Below, piece after piece: positions 5,201 through 6,444 of a stretch of 6,444 nt of DNA. Position 1 is the stretch's first letter. Each line of letters begins with the position of its first letter. A program made the translations under genes and the position numbers. The notes beneath the pieces were generated by a model that worked only from the letters and a program-made list of their open reading frames with translations, did not search any database and was not told the DNA's origin. This stretch comes from DATDDB01 sp041490205 (GTDB lineage: Bacteria > Pseudomonadota > Gammaproteobacteria > Burkholderiales > Gallionellaceae), in the NCBI GenBank assembly GCA_041490205.1, contig JBGPSQ010000173.1, forward strand, positions 1-6,444. The letters are read 5' to 3'.

Positions 5201-6444
5201 CCACGCCAACCAGCCATATCCCCACTGGCGCGTGGTCAATGATGGCCTGCATTTTCGCTTCGCTTAACCGCAGGGCCGTCTCGGCCGCCTTGCGGTCGCT
5301 GATGTCGGTATGAGTGCCCAGCATGCGCAGCGGCCTGCCCTGTTCGTCGCGCTCCACCACCATGCCACGCGTGATAAACCATTTCCAGCTGCCGTTCTCG
5401 CACAATGCGCGATATTCCAGGCTGAAAGTGGGAGTTTTTCCTTCGAAATGCTCTTGCACGGCAACCGTAATCTGCGGCAGATCTTCGGGGTGCACCCCCT
5501 TCTCCCAATCCTTGAAAAACCGGTAAGGATAGTTATCCGCAGTGTAGCCGCGCATCTGTTTGGAAAGTTCCGAGCAGGTTACCTCATCCGAGTGCAAGTC
5601 CCAATCCCACACCCCATGACCAGCAGCCTCCAGCGCCAGCTTCCAGCGCTGCTCGCTTTCCTGCAGGGCGGCCTGAAATTCCTTGTTTCGCCGCAACTCG
5701 CTGCTGGCTCCTTCCGCCAGTTTCATGGCGCGTACGCGATCACGCACCAGCACCGCAATGCCCCATGACGCCACGATGCTTAACAGCAGGGCAGAGAGTG
5801 CGGTCAGGCGCGCTTTCGATTTGTCCACCCCCGCCTCGAATGCAGGCAGGGAGCGTGCCGCTATCCGCCAGGTGCGCCCGGCAACCTCAACCTGCATGTC
5901 GGTCTTGAATAGGGGCGACACAGCTTGTCCGACCCGGCCCTCGCGGCCCGAATCGAACAGCAGCGACTGTTCGGAGGGATCGCTGCCGTCATAGACTTTT
6001 ATATCCAGATCGTTCGCATCTCCGGCAATCAATCCCGCAATCAGCTCATTCATTCGAAAAGATACTGCGAGCCAGCCCGTTATATTGGACCGGCGCGCCT
6101 CTGGCGTATTATGCGCGGCGCCTGTCTTGTATACCGGCAGGAACATCAAGCATCCAGGCTGTGATGGCGCGCCCTCGTCCTGCACCAGAGAGAGTTTTTC
6201 CGAGACGATCGCCCGATCCAGCTCGCGTGCCTGTTCCAGAGTGGCGCGGCGCTGCGGACTGCTGAAATTATCGAAGCCCAGTACACGCCGGTTGAGCGCC
6301 GTGAGTGGCGCGATATAAGCGACGGGCGCAAACTGGCCGCGTGCGCCTTCCGGCCAGAGGGCGTAACCATCCAGCCCGTCCCCGCGCATAGCGGCGACAT
6401 GCGCTTTCTTGCGCTGCTCCGTGACCAAGGGCGCATAGCTCACC
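2232..6444 (-). CDS. Large hybrid sensor histidine kinase (CHASE-TM-5xPAS-HisKA-HATPase-REC-Hpt), N-terminus beyond window
   Basis: The visible 1403 residues, counted from the codon at 6443, lack the true start: the sequence opens inside a CHASE domain and the first membrane helix is missing. Residues 1-205 are CHASE (NRRVLGFDNFSSPQRR, CLMFLPVYK), expected in the periplasm to sense a small molecule. A membrane helix spans about 213-233. Five PAS domains follow at roughly 263-385, 396-511, 522-636, 648-762 and 772-882. HisKA has its phosphorylated histidine at His912 (FLANMSHEIRTPMN). The ATPase has N-box Asn1029, G1 DTGIGM (1061-1066), F-box LFRPFQQTD and G2 GGTGLGLSI (1090-1098). The receiver has Asp1205, Thr1235 and Lys1257, but its acidic pair reads Glu1161-Asn1162. 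A C-terminal Hpt carries His1349 (AHHIKA). The chain can thus autophosphorylate and pass phosphate His-Asp-His to a separate regulator, which is not seen here. The stop is TGA at 2234-2232. Ligand and output are unknown. Confidence 0.95.
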   Translation of the reverse strand, partial: VSYAPLVTEQRKKAHVAAMRGDGLDGYALWPEGARGQFAPVAYIAPLTALNRRVLGFDNFSSPQRRATLEQARELDRAIVSEKLSLVQDEGAPSQPGCLMFLPVYKTGAAHNTPEARRSNITGWLAVSFRMNELIAGLIAGDANDLDIKVYDGSDPSEQSLLFDSGREGRVGQAVSPLFKTDMQVEVAGRTWRIAARSLPAFEAGVDKSKARLTALSALLLSIVASWGIAVLVRDRVRAMKLAEGASSELRRNKEFQAALQESEQRWKLALEAAGHGVWDWDLHSDEVTCSELSKQMRGYTADNYPYRFFKDWEKGVHPEDLPQITVAVQEHFEGKTPTFSLEYRALCENGSWKWFITRGMVVERDEQGRPLRMLGTHTDISDRKAAETALRLSEAKMQAIIDHAPVGIWLVGVDGRYHFLNKTFCDSVGVPERDFLESRHLGDVLGAEAAATCIQSDREALALDEPHISYETLTFVDGKEHQLEVRKARLQDHLGETIGVLGISVDVTEQYEREEALRESEERYRGIFNNSSYFIYTLDTASRMTFVPPVIEKVTGYTVAELIGEHIGKILTPDSLAKAQKMTAAKLEGKFAVTQYELEIVRKDGSVIPIEVNTSLIYRLGKVVGVQGVGRDISERHEYAQSLRENEEKYRGLFESAGDFAYSTDLEGNFSAISETLLEATGYRRGELTSITQILSQEQLSLARKMTAMKLAGDKQATRYELELIARNGRAIPIEIVSTLVFRDKKPVGVQGIGREIAERKRAEELLRRSERKYRELMEQAAEAIFVTDREWRRCEDVNQAACDLLGYTREEMLKLDVGEIFHPDHVMGGSAKPGAEKNGRVSYTRRRFRRKDGSYIPVELSSRMLPDGSLQALARDISQWIERESALKEANIKVESASRAKSEFLANMSHEIRTPMNSVIGMARLALSRETDVRQIGYLEKILMSGEHLLGIIDDILDFSKIEAGKMQIESTDFDLRGVMDNIASLMVDKAAAKGLDFVMEVDPSLPGQMRGDPLRLRQVMLNFADNAIKFTSRGRVKVSAKKVNEGEGGCSVLFEVSDTGIGMSPVEMAMLFRPFQQTDGSITRKYGGTGLGLSISKRLVELMGGETGVESEPGKGSKFWFRVCLDEGRQDDGSRVELVVDRRDVQAAIRNARILLAENNVFNQQVAREFLEIAGCVVQVANNGAEALEWLRKEHFDCVLMDVQMPLVDGLEATRQIRSSQLFAALPVIAVTANALVEEQRRCMDAGMNDFITKPLRPETLYAVLAKWLSRQELPLSVPERRKASEGILSNSAVLDLTVLAELVGDNREKMREMAYRFMDCTREDMNLVREALEQKNLSQIKEMAHHIKAPAAMVGAAGFADLCRELEGDHNDLEKMRALVGRMFVMLAEIEVAITAQFS
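4158..4880 (-). repeat. Tandem duplication of a PAS-PAC unit within the kinase
   Basis: The third PAS (4536-4880) and fourth PAS (4158-4502) of the kinase are recent-looking copies with a period of about 126 codons. Shared blocks include YRGIF/YRGLF, KMTAAKLEGKFAVTQYELE versus KMTAMKLAGDKQATRYELE, and VGVQGVGRDISER versus VGVQGIGREIAER. The other three PAS domains are clearly less alike. The ligand-pocket halves differ most (NNSSYFIYTLD versus ESAGDFAYSTD), so the two copies may sense different things or act as spacers. Confidence 0.7.

Noticed and set aside
6441..6443. GTG at 6443 as the true start of the kinase
   Set aside because: The sequence there is already inside a CHASE domain and the first membrane helix is absent, so the gene must begin beyond the window.

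Overview
The window looks like chromosomal DNA of a Gram-negative proteobacterium, most likely a betaproteobacterium. The BioB N-terminus (MQTQTIHFTRP...), the bioB-then-bioF order and the adjacent ComF-type gene all fit that group. This placement rests on remembered family resemblance, not a search. Gene density is high and there is no sign of plasmid, phage or transposase genes.

Layout from left to right. Positions 1-308 (minus strand) hold the first 102 codons of bioF, which runs off the left edge. Positions 309-423 are a gene-free gap almost filled by a palindromic element: 27-nt arms of 8-bp CACAGAGA-type units around a 57-nt loop. Positions 424-1416 (minus) hold bioB, biotin synthase. 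A gap of only 25 nt separates the bioB start from a divergent comF-family gene (1442-2155, plus). The 76-nt gap after comF carries nested inverted repeats and separates it from a convergent, very large hybrid sensor histidine kinase (2232 to beyond 6444, minus). The kinase lacks its N-terminus because the window ends.

bioB and bioF catalyse, respectively, the last and the first dedicated steps of biotin ring assembly and are almost certainly one transcription unit read leftwards. ComF is a predicted phosphoribosyltransferase-fold protein with four CxxC pairs. The kinase combines a periplasmic CHASE sensor, one visible membrane helix, five PAS domains, a HisKA/HATPase core, a receiver and an Hpt domain, so a whole phosphorelay up to the Hpt lies in one chain. 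No partner response regulator is in the window.

The most interesting part is the bioB-bioF junction. The palindromic element overlaps the bioB stop codon and supplies half of the apparent bioF ribosome-binding site, and bioF appears to start with TTG. In the bio mRNA all 27 arm positions can pair. The hairpin would hold the bioF ribosome-binding site until a ribosome finishing bioB opens it, which is a plausible translational-coupling switch built from a mobile-type repeat.
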